Of a DNA stretch of 51,092 nucleotides, positions 9,627-19,804 are shown one piece after another. The position numbers were made by a program, and so were the translations under genes. Within the stretch, counting starts at the first letter, position 1; each line of letters starts with the position of its first letter. The notes under the pieces are model-generated. The model saw only the letters and a program-made list of their open reading frames with translations. It did no database searches and had not been told where the DNA came from. This DNA is from Oppiella nova (Eukaryota > Arthropoda > Arachnida > Sarcoptiformes > Oppiidae): positions 1 to 51,092 of the forward strand of contig CAJPVJ010000053.1 in the NCBI GenBank assembly GCA_905397405.1, written 5' to 3'.

Positions 9627-10553
9627 ATGACGATTAAGCCTTTGGCATATGCATTGCTCGCAACATCATTACTTACTGCGTGTTCAACAACACCCACCAA
9701 GCAACAAAATAAAATAGATGCAAACGAGCCGTTTATTTACACTGAGCCTGAATTGTCTCCTCCGTTCTATGCATTAAACCCTTTCGATTACTCGCAACCG
9801 CCTGTTTTTGAATTAGAGTTAAAAAAAGCATCGGCTCAACCTGTAAACAAACTCGAAGTTACTGATCCTGCAAATTCAAGCCAAAAAATCATTTTAGATA
9901 CCAATAAATTGATTGTACCTACAGTAAATAGCTCACAACGTGCTATGAAATATGCAGTACTTGCTGGAAACAATGAAATTGACATCACTGCAATTGATGA
10001 TTTCTTACAAATGGTTGAAGGCAAAGCACGTCATTACCCACCACAATTTAGTGATCGTAAAGAACGTAAAGGCTTTGAAGCTAAGTTGAAAGAAGTCTCT
10101 ACTCAGCTTGACCAATTAGCTGCAGCACCAAATGCTTCTTTTGATATTTTGATTCGTGCATTTAAAGCCAGTGTTTTGGGACGTAACCTTGACCTAGGTT
10201 CTTCTTATACCACCAAGTCATTAGAGTATGCTCAACGTATTCTCAAAATCAACAAAGATGATGCTGAAGCAAACTTGTGGTTTGGTTTCTCTTTATCTGA
10301 GGGTGGCGGTCAAAAAGAAGCGATTCCATATTTAGATAAAGCTATCAAACAAGGTGTTCAAGAAGCCTATTTATCTTCTGCAAACAACTTTATTGGTATG
10401 GAGCAAAAGAAAAATGCGATCCAAACCTTGAAAAACTATAAAGTGAAATACCCAGAAGAAGCTGAAGTTGCAGATCGCTTAATTCAAGAAATTGAAAAGC
10501 AAGGTCGTTACAACGTTTGGCAGGTTTTGAAAAACCCAGCTCTAGCAAAATAA
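9627..10553 (+). CDS. TPR-like lipoprotein
   Basis: This is a 308-aa lipoprotein. It begins with a short basic region, a hydrophobic stretch and the lipobox LLTAC (Cys19), so it should be lipidated and face the periplasm. The C-terminal third has helical pairs of TPR character (around DAEANLWFGFSLSEGG and KEAIPYLDKAIKQG). No catalytic motif is visible. A putative lipase lipoprotein follows, but a terminator separates the two. Function is not recognised; a scaffolding or envelope role is inferred from the repeats only. Confidence 0.8.
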   Translation: MTIKPLAYALLATSLLTACSTTPTKQQNKIDANEPFIYTEPELSPPFYALNPFDYSQPPVFELELKKASAQPVNKLEVTDPANSSQKIILDTNKLIVPTVNSSQRAMKYAVLAGNNEIDITAIDDFLQMVEGKARHYPPQFSDRKERKGFEAKLKEVSTQLDQLAAAPNASFDILIRAFKASVLGRNLDLGSSYTTKSLEYAQRILKINKDDAEANLWFGFSLSEGGGQKEAIPYLDKAIKQGVQEAYLSSANNFIGMEQKKNAIQTLKNYKVKYPEEAEVADRLIQEIEKQGRYNVWQVLKNPALAK

Positions 10554-10570
10554 ATTTATAAATTTTTGAA

Positions 10571-10600
10571 AAAATAGGCTGAACATTCAGTCTATTTTTT
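10571..10600 (+). terminator. Rho-independent terminator after the TPR lipoprotein
   Basis: The stem AAATAGgCTGA/TCAGtCTATTT (one G-U type mismatch) has a 4-nt loop and is followed by a T run. Confidence 0.85.
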
Positions 10601-10655
10601 TGTTTATAAATTGAATAAAACTAACGTATGATTCAAACAAAGATTGATCTAGTTA

Positions 10656-12668
10656 ATGATTATGCAATACTCAAAAAACAATATTTTGCTTTGTGCTTTA
10701 GCAATGAGCCCATTGATTTTATCTGGATGCCAAGTTGTCAGTGTAAAAAATCAAAAGGTGAATGTAACCATTACCAATGAACGTGACAGCATTTTGACCC
10801 GTTCAAAAATGAGTGAAGCCAGCTTAAATGTCTTGTCGATGACTGGACGAGAAGCCAAATCTTGTACAGATGAACCCGAAAAATGTGTGGCAGATTTAGC
10901 TGAAATCCCACAGATTCAAGATGAACAACTGCTTTCGACCGCAAGTGAAATTTACTTAACCAAAGCAATCAATCTTGGCGACTCATCAGATTGTAAAGTC
11001 AGTCTTTTTTCTAAACATCAATCCACTGACAAACAACAAGCCTCGCAGAAAAACTATGAGCAATGTTTAGATCAGCAAATGGTGATGTTAGATAACAGCA
11101 TCCGCTATAGTTATGCCTATTTATTTAAAACTGAACGCCAACCTCAAGACCGTATTTTTAATAACCGACAAGTTCAGATACGTGACTTTTATAATCAAGC
11201 TTTAGCTAAACTGATTTCGACATATGCCGTAAGAAATAAAAACCAAAAAGTAGCAAAACAAATTAAAGTTGGCAAAAGCACTTATCGCATTAACTTTAAT
11301 GGTTACCCTGCACTGGCTCAGATTGAACTTGAGGATCTTGTTTCAAGCTATAATTTAAACTTTTCAGGTTTACGTTCGATCAACCGTAGAGACGGTTTCG
11401 GTGCAGAATTTGTCGCAATTTTACCCAACACGACAGCACCTGAAGAAAACAAATATATTGTGAATCCATTTGATTATAAATACAAAAATGGCATGAATCC
11501 CAATATTCATCAACCACGTTATTTATCGGTTAGTATTGCAGCACAACCTGAAAATGCAAATGAATCACTACAAAACATCTTACACAACCCAAACTTTCAA
11601 CTGAATGTTTATGATCCTTATAGCATTGAAAATTTAAAAATTGGTGGCAAACAATACCCGCTTGCTGCAAACTTTTCAGCTCCCTATGGTCTATGGCTGG
11701 CTCAAAATAACTTAGGTATTGCGGCTTATCTTAGCTTAATCGATCGTGATCAAAGCCTGACCATGCCTCATTTATATATGCTTGAACCGTACAACCCGAA
11801 TAAAAAAGTGATTGTTTTGGTACACGGTTTAGCCAGTAGCCCTGAAGCTTGGATTCGTTTAACCAATGATATTATGGGCGACAATGTATTGCGTGAGCAC
11901 TATCAAGTTTGGCAGGTTTTTTATTCAACCAATATGCCAATATTAGAAAGCCGTTTTCAGATCAATGCTATCATTAATCAAGGTTTTGCTTCAATTAATC
12001 AAAATTCTGCTTCTGCTAAAGATGCCGTATTGATTGGGCATAGTATGGGCGGGATTATTGCGCGCTTATTAGTCAGTGATGCCAATCTGACACAACCCGC
12101 CTTAAAGATGTTGAACAATCGTAAATTTGATAAATTTAAAGATGATCCAATGTTCAAATCTCGCTTGACTATTCAATCTGTGCCTAATTTTGATCGTGCT
12201 ATTTTTATTTCAGCACCACATCGTGGTACTGCATTTGCTGATCGCTGGTTCACTTTGGCTGCTCGTCGAATTATTAAGCTGCCAGGCGCCTTCTTGGGAG
12301 CTTTAGCTGACTCTATAGATGATCGTGATTTAAATGCAAAAAACTTTTTAAAAGATGTTGGGCATGGACTGATTCAAAATGGTCCAAGTGACTTAAGCCA
12401 TAGCTCAAACTTCACCAAATTGACTGAAAACGTTATGCCAAAGAAAGACATGATCTATCATTCAATTATGGGGAATATCACCAATAGCACAGATCCTAAC
12501 GTGATGACGGATGGAATCGTTCCATATACCAGCTCACATTTAGACGGCGCAGTATCTGAGAAAATTATCAAAGGTGGCCATTCAATCCAAGAGACACCTG
12601 AAGCAGTATTGGAACTTAGACGGATTTTAAGATTACATTTGACTGAGCTTGGGCTTTATAAACCTTAA
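10656..12668 (+). CDS. Lipase-like alpha/beta-hydrolase lipoprotein
   Basis: This is a 670-aa envelope-anchored hydrolase. The signal peptide ends in the lipobox LSGC (Cys25). About 360 residues of unrecognised N-terminal sequence precede an alpha/beta-hydrolase fold. That fold contains the oxyanion motif VLVHGLASSPEAW (about 389-401), the nucleophile elbow GHSMGG (about 463-468) and a late DGIVPYTSSHL followed by GGHS, which fits the catalytic Asp and His. It is probably an esterase or lipase on the periplasmic or outer-membrane face. The start could also be the ATG at 10662; neither has a strong ribosome binding site. Confidence 0.85.
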   Translation: MIMQYSKNNILLCALAMSPLILSGCQVVSVKNQKVNVTITNERDSILTRSKMSEASLNVLSMTGREAKSCTDEPEKCVADLAEIPQIQDEQLLSTASEIYLTKAINLGDSSDCKVSLFSKHQSTDKQQASQKNYEQCLDQQMVMLDNSIRYSYAYLFKTERQPQDRIFNNRQVQIRDFYNQALAKLISTYAVRNKNQKVAKQIKVGKSTYRINFNGYPALAQIELEDLVSSYNLNFSGLRSINRRDGFGAEFVAILPNTTAPEENKYIVNPFDYKYKNGMNPNIHQPRYLSVSIAAQPENANESLQNILHNPNFQLNVYDPYSIENLKIGGKQYPLAANFSAPYGLWLAQNNLGIAAYLSLIDRDQSLTMPHLYMLEPYNPNKKVIVLVHGLASSPEAWIRLTNDIMGDNVLREHYQVWQVFYSTNMPILESRFQINAIINQGFASINQNSASAKDAVLIGHSMGGIIARLLVSDANLTQPALKMLNNRKFDKFKDDPMFKSRLTIQSVPNFDRAIFISAPHRGTAFADRWFTLAARRIIKLPGAFLGALADSIDDRDLNAKNFLKDVGHGLIQNGPSDLSHSSNFTKLTENVMPKKDMIYHSIMGNITNSTDPNVMTDGIVPYTSSHLDGAVSEKIIKGGHSIQETPEAVLELRRILRLHLTELGLYKP

Positions 12669-12690
12669 ACTCAGCGTCCAAGCATATAAA

Positions 12691-12720
12691 AATGCCAGTC
12701 AATCTTAAATTGGCTGGCAT
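12691..12720 (-). terminator. Terminator of the GFA gene (minus strand)
   Basis: The stem ATGCCAGtCAAT/ATTGgCTGGCAT is followed by TTTTTAT only in the minus direction. It lies between convergent genes. Confidence 0.75.
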
Positions 12721-12776
12721 AGGATTATTGGTTTTATAAAAATCTAAGGTCTTATCCGAATCAGTGAATAACTTAT

Positions 12777-13196
12777 TTATAAATCAGTGGTTCCTGCAAA
12801 AAGCGCGATTACATCTGCTTCGGTTAGTTTTTTTGTCTCATTGTTAAAAGCATAAAACTCAGGCTTATTATCTATAAAAATTTCCATATCGAATTTTATA
12901 TCTTGAGGCTGTTGATCCAATGCAAATGCATTGATATTGCAATAACTCTGGTCTTTAGTCCGCCAAAATAAATTTGTGCCACAGCAGTTACAAAAGCCTC
13001 GCTCGCCCCAATCAGAAGAATTATAAATGCCTAAGTGCTCATCTTGAGTAAACTGTAAACTGCCCTGTTCGACATCAATCGTCATAATTACACCGCTCGT
13101 TTGTCTCCGGCAAATTGAACAATGACACGCATGAACATCATGATTTTTTAATTCAACCGTAAAAGTTGTTGCCCCACAAACACATTGCCCTTTCAT
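12777..13196 (-). CDS. GFA-family zinc-binding protein
   Basis: This 139-aa protein has the zinc-ligand pattern of the GFA (glutathione-dependent formaldehyde-activating, Mss4-like) fold: CVCG near the N-terminus, CHCSICRR at about 29-36 and CNCCGTN at about 83-89. GFA enzymes were named for adding formaldehyde to glutathione, but most family members have no proven activity. It is a single-gene unit, convergent with the lipase. Confidence 0.88.
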   Translation of the reverse strand: MKGQCVCGATTFTVELKNHDVHACHCSICRRQTSGVIMTIDVEQGSLQFTQDEHLGIYNSSDWGERGFCNCCGTNLFWRTKDQSYCNINAFALDQQPQDIKFDMEIFIDNKPEFYAFNNETKKLTEADVIALFAGTTDL

Positions 13197-13362
13197 AATG
13201 ATTTCCTTGTTTTATAAATTTTCCATAAAGATACTACAATGATGTAGTGAAATTATAGTGAAACAGATATTTTTTATCATACCCATGTTTTTTAATTGAA
13301 AAGCGAAATGATTCGCTCTAAATTAGTCAATACAACAATTTAAATATAATATTTGGAAAAGT

Positions 13363-13608
13363 ATGCGTTATAAAATTATAGATGTTTATCAGCTCCAAAA
13401 TATTCAACGGTATATTGCAAAGTGTCTAAAGACACAATCACCTCAATTCATTGTGATTGAAAGTGATCAAACCTTATGTAAAGAGCTCGATATTATTGAT
13501 GTCGACTTACAAGCATCGATTGCCACGTGGGCAACGGGTGAAAGAATTGATTTAAAAATCATTCATCAATCCAACCATATTGAAAAATTCTACGATTTTG
13601 AACATTAA
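13363..13608 (+). CDS. Small protein of unknown function
   Basis: This 81-aa soluble protein has alternating hydrophobic and acidic segments and no signal peptide, membrane segment or recognisable motif. The ATG follows an AT-rich leader with the weak binding site GGAAAAGT. It precedes the thioesterase gene by 108 bp on the same strand. I do not recognise the family. Confidence 0.6.
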   Translation: MRYKIIDVYQLQNIQRYIAKCLKTQSPQFIVIESDQTLCKELDIIDVDLQASIATWATGERIDLKIIHQSNHIEKFYDFEH

Positions 13609-13716
13609 AAAGACCAACTCAATCGTTCAAATTCAATAAAAAGTTTGACAGTAAATCCCCCAACATCATATTTTACTTTAAGTTCTCTTTTAGAACCCTA
13701 TATAAAGGATAAATAT

Positions 13717-14154
13717 ATGAAACACCCAAAAGAAATGACAGGGCTTGAATTTCTACAAGCAATGGTTGCTGGACAAATTCCTAGAGCATCGATTAGTGAA
13801 ACCATCCCGATGGATTTACATGAAATTTCGCATGGTCATGCAAGTTTTAAAGTCAAAGCGGACCAACGTCATTTAAATCCTTTAGGCGGCGTACATGGCG
13901 GTTTTGCAGCAACAGTTTTAGACTCAGCAACAGGTTGTGCAGTACATACCACCCTAGAAGCAGGCGTAGGTTATGGCACCATCGATTTAAATGTAAAAAT
14001 GTGCCGCCCTGTACCTCAAAATAAGCAATTATTTGCTATTGGACAGTTGATTAATTTAAGTAAAAGTCTTGCCATTTCTGAAGGGAAATTGGTCGATGAA
14101 GATGGCAAATTATATGCACATGCAACAGCGACCTGTATGATTATTCGTGCATAA
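13717..14154 (+). CDS. PaaI-type hotdog thioesterase
   Basis: This 145-aa single hotdog-domain protein shows the family motif HLNPLGGVHGGFAATVLDSA, where the GGVHGG turn and the following helix hold the acyl-CoA site; the helix Asp is the likely catalytic residue. It should hydrolyse aryl- or acyl-CoA thioesters, with the substrate unknown. The start at 13717 was chosen because AAGGAT stands 8 nt upstream. An in-frame TTG at 13645 has no such site. Confidence 0.88.
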   Translation: MKHPKEMTGLEFLQAMVAGQIPRASISETIPMDLHEISHGHASFKVKADQRHLNPLGGVHGGFAATVLDSATGCAVHTTLEAGVGYGTIDLNVKMCRPVPQNKQLFAIGQLINLSKSLAISEGKLVDEDGKLYAHATATCMIIRA

Positions 14155-14190
14155 TTGACTGCTTAGAGTGCTATTTATATTGAATAGCAC

Positions 14191-14880
14191 TTATTCAGCA
14201 TTAGCCTTCGGTTCATCAACATACATCTTACCCATCTTCAGCTGTTTTAGGCTCTCATCCCATTCCAAATTACGCTTACAATTGATTGCTTCTGCACGGC
14301 TAATTTCTGCCATGTTTTGCCCACAATATCCCCCACCAACTTCGACTTGAACGATAGCTTTGGCTTGATTATTGATAATCTGATAAGCAAATACTGCACT
14401 GTTAAAAATTTCTTGTATGGTTTTATGATCTTTAGATTGGTAGATCACCAACTGATCTCCACCATGTCCTCTAAATACACCATCTTCAACACACCGAATT
14501 GAGTCAGGTTCATAAATATATTCTGGCTGATCATCCCCAATTAAATCCACAACCGTAACAACATCTTTCATATCAACCGCTACAGCTTGCTTACAATGTT
14601 TCTGTGCATCTTTTACCTGCTGTATAAGCTCATCAGGATAATTTAACGCTTTAGATTTATGCTCTATTTTTGCTTCAGTAACAGTCGTAGGAATTTCGAC
14701 TTCAACTTCACTGCTTGACTTTCCTGAATCAGCTTTTGCACGATCAACTTTGTCATTATTATCTGCTGCAATCGCTGCTTTTTTCGTAGACTCCGCTGGA
14801 GCTGCATTCTGAGAATTTTGTTGAGAACAAGCGCTTAAGAAAACAAGCCCTGATAAACTCAAAATATTGACAATGTTCAA
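14191..14880 (-). CDS. Putative lipoprotein
   Basis: This 229-aa protein has a signal sequence ending in the lipobox LSAC (Cys18). A low-complexity linker rich in Ala, Ser, Lys and Glu (about 20-75) follows, then a compact domain with several Cys (about 90-225, including CKQAV, IRCVEDG, GYCGQN and NCKRN) that may be disulfide bonded in the periplasm. The family is not recognised. It ends 37 bp from the convergent thioesterase gene. Confidence 0.8.
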   Translation of the reverse strand: MNIVNILSLSGLVFLSACSQQNSQNAAPAESTKKAAIAADNNDKVDRAKADSGKSSSEVEVEIPTTVTEAKIEHKSKALNYPDELIQQVKDAQKHCKQAVAVDMKDVVTVVDLIGDDQPEYIYEPDSIRCVEDGVFRGHGGDQLVIYQSKDHKTIQEIFNSAVFAYQIINNQAKAIVQVEVGGGYCGQNMAEISRAEAINCKRNLEWDESLKQLKMGKMYVDEPKANAE

Positions 14881-15040
14881 AATATTTTCCTAAATATAAA
14901 TAGGGTTTGATGTAAAATTTTATGTAAGGTTTAATAATGTAGTAAATACTTAATGATATGAGATTTAACTATAAAAATGAAATCAGCAAATCCCTAAAAG
15001 ACCGAATAATAACGATTTCTATGCTGATCTAGATTCACCT

Positions 15041-15673
15041 TTAAAATTCTGACAAATTTACTTTTGCATTTTGCTCAAAATGTTTTCTAAAATATTCAGT
15101 TTGATATAAAGGTTGCATTTGATAAAAATGCTGTAAAACTTCTGCTCTTTTGACTTTATAGATTTCAGCATCAACCCACGCGTATTCTTGTTGAATTTGC
15201 TGTTCATATTCTGCAAAACGTTCAGAGGGGCTAGCCAAAATTGCTAAATCGATATCAAGTAAATAATTTAAATCATGCTGTTTAGACGGTTGATGCTCTT
15301 GTGTTGCAATGATCCATTGAGAAACTTTGTCTAAGACCGATTGCGTTAAAATACCCACACAATGCTTGTGCATTAATTGAGCACTTTGTTGTTCATTATC
15401 TTTTGCTTGTGGATTATAAACGGCATCATGAAACCAAATTGCCAACTCAACAGCAACAGGATCATTCAATTGCGCTTTTACTTGGTGAAATAACTCAAGG
15501 CATTCGACAATATGTTGAACCGTATGATAATGACGTTGTGGCTCAGTATAAGCAGCAACAAGCAACTGCTGTAAAAAAATACACTGCTCTGTTTCGATTT
15601 CTATCTGATTCGCAAATTCAGCCCAATATTGATTGAATGGTTTGAGGTAATTTTCTGTTTTAGCTATGATCAT
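15041..15673 (-). CDS. HD-domain predicted metal-dependent phosphohydrolase
   Basis: This 210-aa protein shows HD-superfamily metal ligands: RHYHTVQHI near 52-60 and WFHDAVYN near 82-89, followed by further acidic and His residues, including DIDLA near 145. The arrangement fits a small uncharacterised bacterial HD hydrolase family. The substrate is unknown; nucleotides are the usual substrates of HD enzymes. It appears monocistronic. Confidence 0.8.
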   Translation of the reverse strand: MIIAKTENYLKPFNQYWAEFANQIEIETEQCIFLQQLLVAAYTEPQRHYHTVQHIVECLELFHQVKAQLNDPVAVELAIWFHDAVYNPQAKDNEQQSAQLMHKHCVGILTQSVLDKVSQWIIATQEHQPSKQHDLNYLLDIDLAILASPSERFAEYEQQIQQEYAWVDAEIYKVKRAEVLQHFYQMQPLYQTEYFRKHFEQNAKVNLSEF

Positions 15674-15729
15674 ATTTATAGAACATCTAAGACTTTATAT
15701 ATTAATACAACATTTTTGGCTGTTATCCC

Positions 15730-16302
15730 ATGATCAATAAATCAAAATTTTTAGCCCCTTCTCATTTAGACAAATTTGCTTGTTATAAACACGCTGCCTA
15801 TTTTCAAGATCTCATTGATATTGAATGGCGAGGTCAAATACAGTCCTCCACACAAAATAAAAGATTTAAAATCAAATATTATGGAGAGATTTTTGAAGAA
15901 TATCAGCTCATTTGTGGGACAGACTTTGCACCAGAACTCATCTACGCGGTAGATGTAGAAAGCAATGAAGAAATTTTACTTTTTGATGGTACGCAACATG
16001 GCTATGATCCCATGTTCTGTGATGAGTTTACACATGAACAAATCACCGAAAGACCGTTAATCCATTTTTATAAAGATCAGGACAATCAGGATGAATTCGA
16101 GATCATTTTTAGTGTCTATCACAATATAGATTATGATGAAGAACTAGATGATTTTCTCAATCAAGACGGTGAAATTGAGCTAATTTCAGGGGAAATAATT
16201 TCTGCTGAGAGATTAAAGCTAGATGGGTTTGATTTTGTTCAAATCAAAGCGGTAAATTCGCTTGGTCATGAATTCATTATTTTTGAAAAAGAGCTGGCTT
16301 AA
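15730..16302 (+). CDS. Acidic protein of unknown function
   Basis: This is a 190-aa strongly acidic cytoplasmic protein with no signal peptide. A tract rich in Asp and Glu lies around 125-150 (YDEELDDFLNQDGEIELISG). It starts 56 bp from the divergent HD gene and ends in a hairpin that overlaps its stop codon. No domain is recognised. The composition recalls small immunity-type or regulatory proteins, but nothing supports a specific role. Confidence 0.7.
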   Translation: MINKSKFLAPSHLDKFACYKHAAYFQDLIDIEWRGQIQSSTQNKRFKIKYYGEIFEEYQLICGTDFAPELIYAVDVESNEEILLFDGTQHGYDPMFCDEFTHEQITERPLIHFYKDQDNQDEFEIIFSVYHNIDYDEELDDFLNQDGEIELISGEIISAERLKLDGFDFVQIKAVNSLGHEFIIFEKELA

Positions 16303-16318
16303 GCAAGCCAACTCTCTT
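16291..16318 (-). terminator. Terminator of yaaA overlapping the convergent stop codon
   Basis: The 10-bp stem GAGCTGGCTT/AAGCCAACTC has one C-A mismatch that becomes G-U on the minus-strand RNA, and a 4-nt loop. TTTTTC follows in the minus direction. The stop codon of the plus-strand gene lies inside it. Confidence 0.7.
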
Positions 16319-16343
16319 TCAATACATTAAACGCTTGAAATAC

Positions 16344-17123
16344 TTAAGCAACTTGCTCATCACGCTTAAATACCAGTTCACCTTTCAATGAACTCTCGGC
16401 ATCAAAATAATAACCATCGGTATTAAAGGATTTAAGATCATCCATTTTTTCCAATTGATTTTGAATGATGTATCGAGCCATTAAGCCACGCGCTTTTTTA
16501 GCATAGAAGCTAATCACTTTATATTTACCATTCTTCTGATCTAAGAATACTGGTTTAATAATATCAGCCTGAATTTTTGCTTCCTTGACCGATTTATAGT
16601 ATTCATCAGAAGCAATATTGACCAATAACGTTGAGCCGCTTTGTTGTAAATCCTGATTGATCAAATCGGTAATTCGATCCCCCCAAAATTCATAAAGATT
16701 ATGACCACGGGTATTGGCAAGTTTTATTCCCATTTCCAATCGATACGGCATCATTAAATCAAGAGGACGTAATAAGCCATATAGACCAGATAAGCTGCGT
16801 AAATGATCTTGCGCAAAATTGAGATCGTCTTGCGACAAACTATAAGCATCCAGACCTGTATAAACATCGCCTTTAAATGCAAAAATTGCTTGTCGCGCGT
16901 TGGCAAAACTAAAGTCAGCATTCCAGTCACGAAAACGCTCCGCATTGAGATTGGCAATTTTTTCACTGACACTCATCAAACTGGCAATATCTGAAGCGGA
17001 GAGTTTACGACTTAGGTCTATAAGCTGTTGAGATTGATCCAGCAGTCTTGGTAGAGTGTGCGTATCGGTCGGGAGTGCTGACTGGTAATCGAGCGTCTTA
17101 GCAGGGGAAATTAAGGCGAGCAT
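16344..17123 (-). CDS. yaaA: Peroxide stress protein YaaA
   Basis: This is a DUF328/YaaA family protein of 259 aa, matching the usual length. In E. coli YaaA lowers free iron and so limits DNA damage during peroxide stress. The N-terminus [13 protein letters not shown] is the family signature, and the basic [13 protein letters not shown] segment near 210-222 is conserved. The ATG at 17123 was chosen because AGGA stands 7-8 nt upstream and the protein then starts at the family start. No OxyR site was identified. Confidence 0.93.
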   Translation of the reverse strand: MLALISPAKTLDYQSALPTDTHTLPRLLDQSQQLIDLSRKLSASDIASLMSVSEKIANLNAERFRDWNADFSFANARQAIFAFKGDVYTGLDAYSLSQDDLNFAQDHLRSLSGLYGLLRPLDLMMPYRLEMGIKLANTRGHNLYEFWGDRITDLINQDLQQSGSTLLVNIASDEYYKSVKEAKIQADIIKPVFLDQKNGKYKVISFYAKKARGLMARYIIQNQLEKMDDLKSFNTDGYYFDAESSLKGELVFKRDEQVA

Positions 17124-17247
17124 GGTCTTCCTGATCAAAAAATAACTAATCAAACTATAACAGTCGGGATATTTTAATTCCAATTCATGTTTTCTGTGAA
17201 CAGAATCGGTAAACTATCGCACTTCCCTGCTTATGATCGTTTAAATT

Positions 17248-17880
17248 ATGTCCGAACAACTGTTCATTCAAGGTTCGGTTGGCAAAATTGAAGTTTTTGT
17301 TGACTATCCTGTGGGCGAAGTAAAAGGTTTTGCTGTCGTTTGTCATCCTCACCCACTGCAAGGTGGTACACCTCAACATAAAGTTCCTGCTTTACTTGCA
17401 CAAATCCTCTCTGAACAGGGTTGTGTGGTCTATCGCCCAAGTTTTCGTGGTTCTGGACAAAGCGATGGAATCCATGATGAAGGCTTTGCTGAAACTGAAG
17501 ATATTCTAGAGGTCATTAGACACGTTAGACAATTACACAAAAGTCTACCTTTCTATGTTGGCGGTTTTAGTTTTGGTGCACATGTAATGGCAAAAGCATA
17601 TCATGCGCTCCCTGATGAAATTAAACCGCAACAAGTGATCTTATGTGGTTTACCAACATCCACTGTAGATGGTCTACGTCATTATGTTACCCCAGCAATT
17701 AAAGGCGATATCCTGTTTGTACACGGTGAAGCAGATCCGACGACTAAACTCTCTGATTTGCTTGAATGGGCGAAACCACAACGTCATTTGATCACCGTAT
17801 TGCCAGGTGCAAACCATTTCTTTACAGGTTATTTAAAGCAGTTAAGAATCGCAATTTCGCGTTTTCTTCTTGTGCCATAA
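17248..17880 (+). CDS. Alpha/beta-hydrolase
   Basis: This 210-aa alpha/beta-hydrolase has the motif CHPHPLQGGTPQHK near 32-45, the strand motif FRGSGQSDG near 66-74, a nucleophile elbow GFSFGA near 110-115 (Ser112), and a late Asp in HGEADPTT and His in GANHFF. It resembles small predicted esterases and dienelactone-hydrolase-like enzymes common in Gammaproteobacteria. No secretion signal is visible. It is convergent with rtcR. Confidence 0.85.
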   Translation: MSEQLFIQGSVGKIEVFVDYPVGEVKGFAVVCHPHPLQGGTPQHKVPALLAQILSEQGCVVYRPSFRGSGQSDGIHDEGFAETEDILEVIRHVRQLHKSLPFYVGGFSFGAHVMAKAYHALPDEIKPQQVILCGLPTSTVDGLRHYVTPAIKGDILFVHGEADPTTKLSDLLEWAKPQRHLITVLPGANHFFTGYLKQLRIAISRFLLVP

Positions 17881-17900
17881 ATCTGAATTTAAAAAATTTA

Positions 17901-17935
17901 GGATAAATAAGGTGAGTGATTCACTTTATTTATCC
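17901..17935 (-). terminator. Terminator hairpin overlapping the rtcR stop codon
   Basis: A 15-bp stem with one G-U pair (outer arms GGATAAATAA/TTATTTATCC) and a 5-nt loop. On the minus strand it is followed by TAAATTTTTT. Confidence 0.65.
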
Positions 17936-19531
17936 GTTCACATCATCCCAACTCAAACCAAATTTCGCCAAATACTTTTTCACGCGATCGCTGTCGTTGG
18001 TGGTTTGTCTTTGCTCGCGAGATACAGAAAATAAACGCCGTCCAGCATCGGCCATGGATTTCGATTTTTGGCAAACATCAATCACCCCCTGCAATTGAAT
18101 ACGATCAAATTCATCAATCTGCGCCACTTGTTCAGCACTTAAAATTTTCATCAGTGACGATTGGGTTAAAGCCTCTTTATTTTCAGCAATATTCCAAATT
18201 TGTTGTAGTCGGCCAATCTCAGCATTTACTTCATGTAAACCAATACGCTCACCATTGGCTAAAGTCGCCATACGTGTCACGCTTGCAGTTAAATCACGAA
18301 AATTCCCTTGCCAACTGGCGTCTAAAGATTGCGCAAATTTTAAATATTTTTCTAAGGCATCGGTATGAAAACGTAACTGCCGTTGATGCGCAACAGCAAA
18401 ACGCTGTAACTCAAAGGTGATGTTCGGTTCAATATCTTCCACACGATCTTTTAAGCTCGGTAAAAAGAAGGTCCATGTATTTAAGCGAGCCCATAGATCT
18501 TCACGGAACCGCCCTGCACGGACTTCCTCACGTAAATCTCGATTGGTTCCAGCAATCAACTGAAAGTCAGCCTGAACCTCTTTATCACTTCCTACAGGAA
18601 AGAATGACTTATCCTCCAAGGCTTTGAGCAACATGGCTTGCTCATCCAACCCTAGCTCGCCGATTTCATCGAGAAATAAAATGCCATTATCCGCACTTTT
18701 TAAATAACCAGTACGTGCTGCAATAGCACCTGTAAATGCACCTTTACTATGACCAAATAATGTCGACATCGCACTATCACCAACCAGCGTTGCGCAGTTC
18801 ACATCAATAAAGCGCCCAGAAAGATGAAATTTTTCCTTTTTCAATTGATAAATTTGCTTAGCTAAATGCGACTTACCGACCCCTGTTGCACCCATAATCA
18901 AAATTGGCGCACTTGAGCGTGTTGCAACCAGTTCTACTTCTTGAATCATTTGATTAAAGTTTTGGTTCTTCGTGGCAATATTGGCTTTTAACTGCTGCCA
19001 ATTTTCAGATTGTTCATGTTCAAACCGCTGGGTTAATGCTGCATATCGAGATAAATCTAAATCTATAATACGATATTCACCCTCAGGTTGTTGTTTACCT
19101 GTAGGTGCACTTTGAATGAGTTTGGCTGGTAAATAATGCGCATCAATTAATAAATACCAACATATTTGCGCAACATGCGTACCTGTGGTGATATGTAATA
19201 GATAATGATTGTTCTCAGTATCAAAAGAATATGATTTTACAAAGTCATATAATGCACCATACATATCCGAAAAATCCCAGGGATCACGGATATTCATCTT
19301 ATGGCCAGTAATTTGGGTTTGCGGTGAAATTTCTAAAGCATCTTGTCGCAAATGATCAATTAAGCTGACATTTCGGCGATCATGTAATAAAACCAGCTCA
19401 TCAACCACTAAATCTTCATGCATCAACAAACTCATGGTGGGACGCCAGCGTTGCCAGCGATCAAGTTTTTTCCCTTGATCTAAAGTTGAACCCACAAAAC
19501 CAATCACGACTGTTTTTTTAAATTTTTGCAT
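17930..19531 (-). CDS. rtcR: RtcR, sigma54-dependent activator of RNA-repair genes
   Basis: This 533-aa three-domain regulator has an N-terminal RtcR/CARF-type sensor domain at about 1-180, with HITTGTH at 113-119. In the Salmonella system this domain senses RNA fragments with 2',3'-cyclic phosphate ends. The central AAA+ domain has Walker A GATGVGKS at 214-221, the sigma54-contacting GAFTGA loop at 264-269 and FLDEIGEL at 286-293. A helix-turn-helix region is near the C-terminus (about 475-525). It is divergent from rnz, and about 1.8 kb away are two -24/-12 promoters that are its obvious targets. Confidence 0.95.
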   Translation of the reverse strand: MQKFKKTVVIGFVGSTLDQGKKLDRWQRWRPTMSLLMHEDLVVDELVLLHDRRNVSLIDHLRQDALEISPQTQITGHKMNIRDPWDFSDMYGALYDFVKSYSFDTENNHYLLHITTGTHVAQICWYLLIDAHYLPAKLIQSAPTGKQQPEGEYRIIDLDLSRYAALTQRFEHEQSENWQQLKANIATKNQNFNQMIQEVELVATRSSAPILIMGATGVGKSHLAKQIYQLKKEKFHLSGRFIDVNCATLVGDSAMSTLFGHSKGAFTGAIAARTGYLKSADNGILFLDEIGELGLDEQAMLLKALEDKSFFPVGSDKEVQADFQLIAGTNRDLREEVRAGRFREDLWARLNTWTFFLPSLKDRVEDIEPNITFELQRFAVAHQRQLRFHTDALEKYLKFAQSLDASWQGNFRDLTASVTRMATLANGERIGLHEVNAEIGRLQQIWNIAENKEALTQSSLMKILSAEQVAQIDEFDRIQLQGVIDVCQKSKSMADAGRRLFSVSREQRQTTNDSDRVKKYLAKFGLSWDDVNG

Positions 19532-19804
19532 ATTTCTATAAATCTATAAAATTTTATATATCTTGCTTAAAGCATAGTTTTATTTTGTCAAAAATCAAAT
19601 ACTGTTTATACCGTCATTTTTTAATATTTTAAAAATCTCAGTTTCTCTTTTGAATATAATGCGACTATACTATTGATGTACAAAGCTTTTACTCACTTCT
19701 CCCATCACCGTCTGATTCGACACTTTTTTGATGGAATCCACCCTGCTTTGTTGTAAAAACAATCATAGAAAACATTTTAAATATTCAATAGGTTTTAATT
19801 CCTC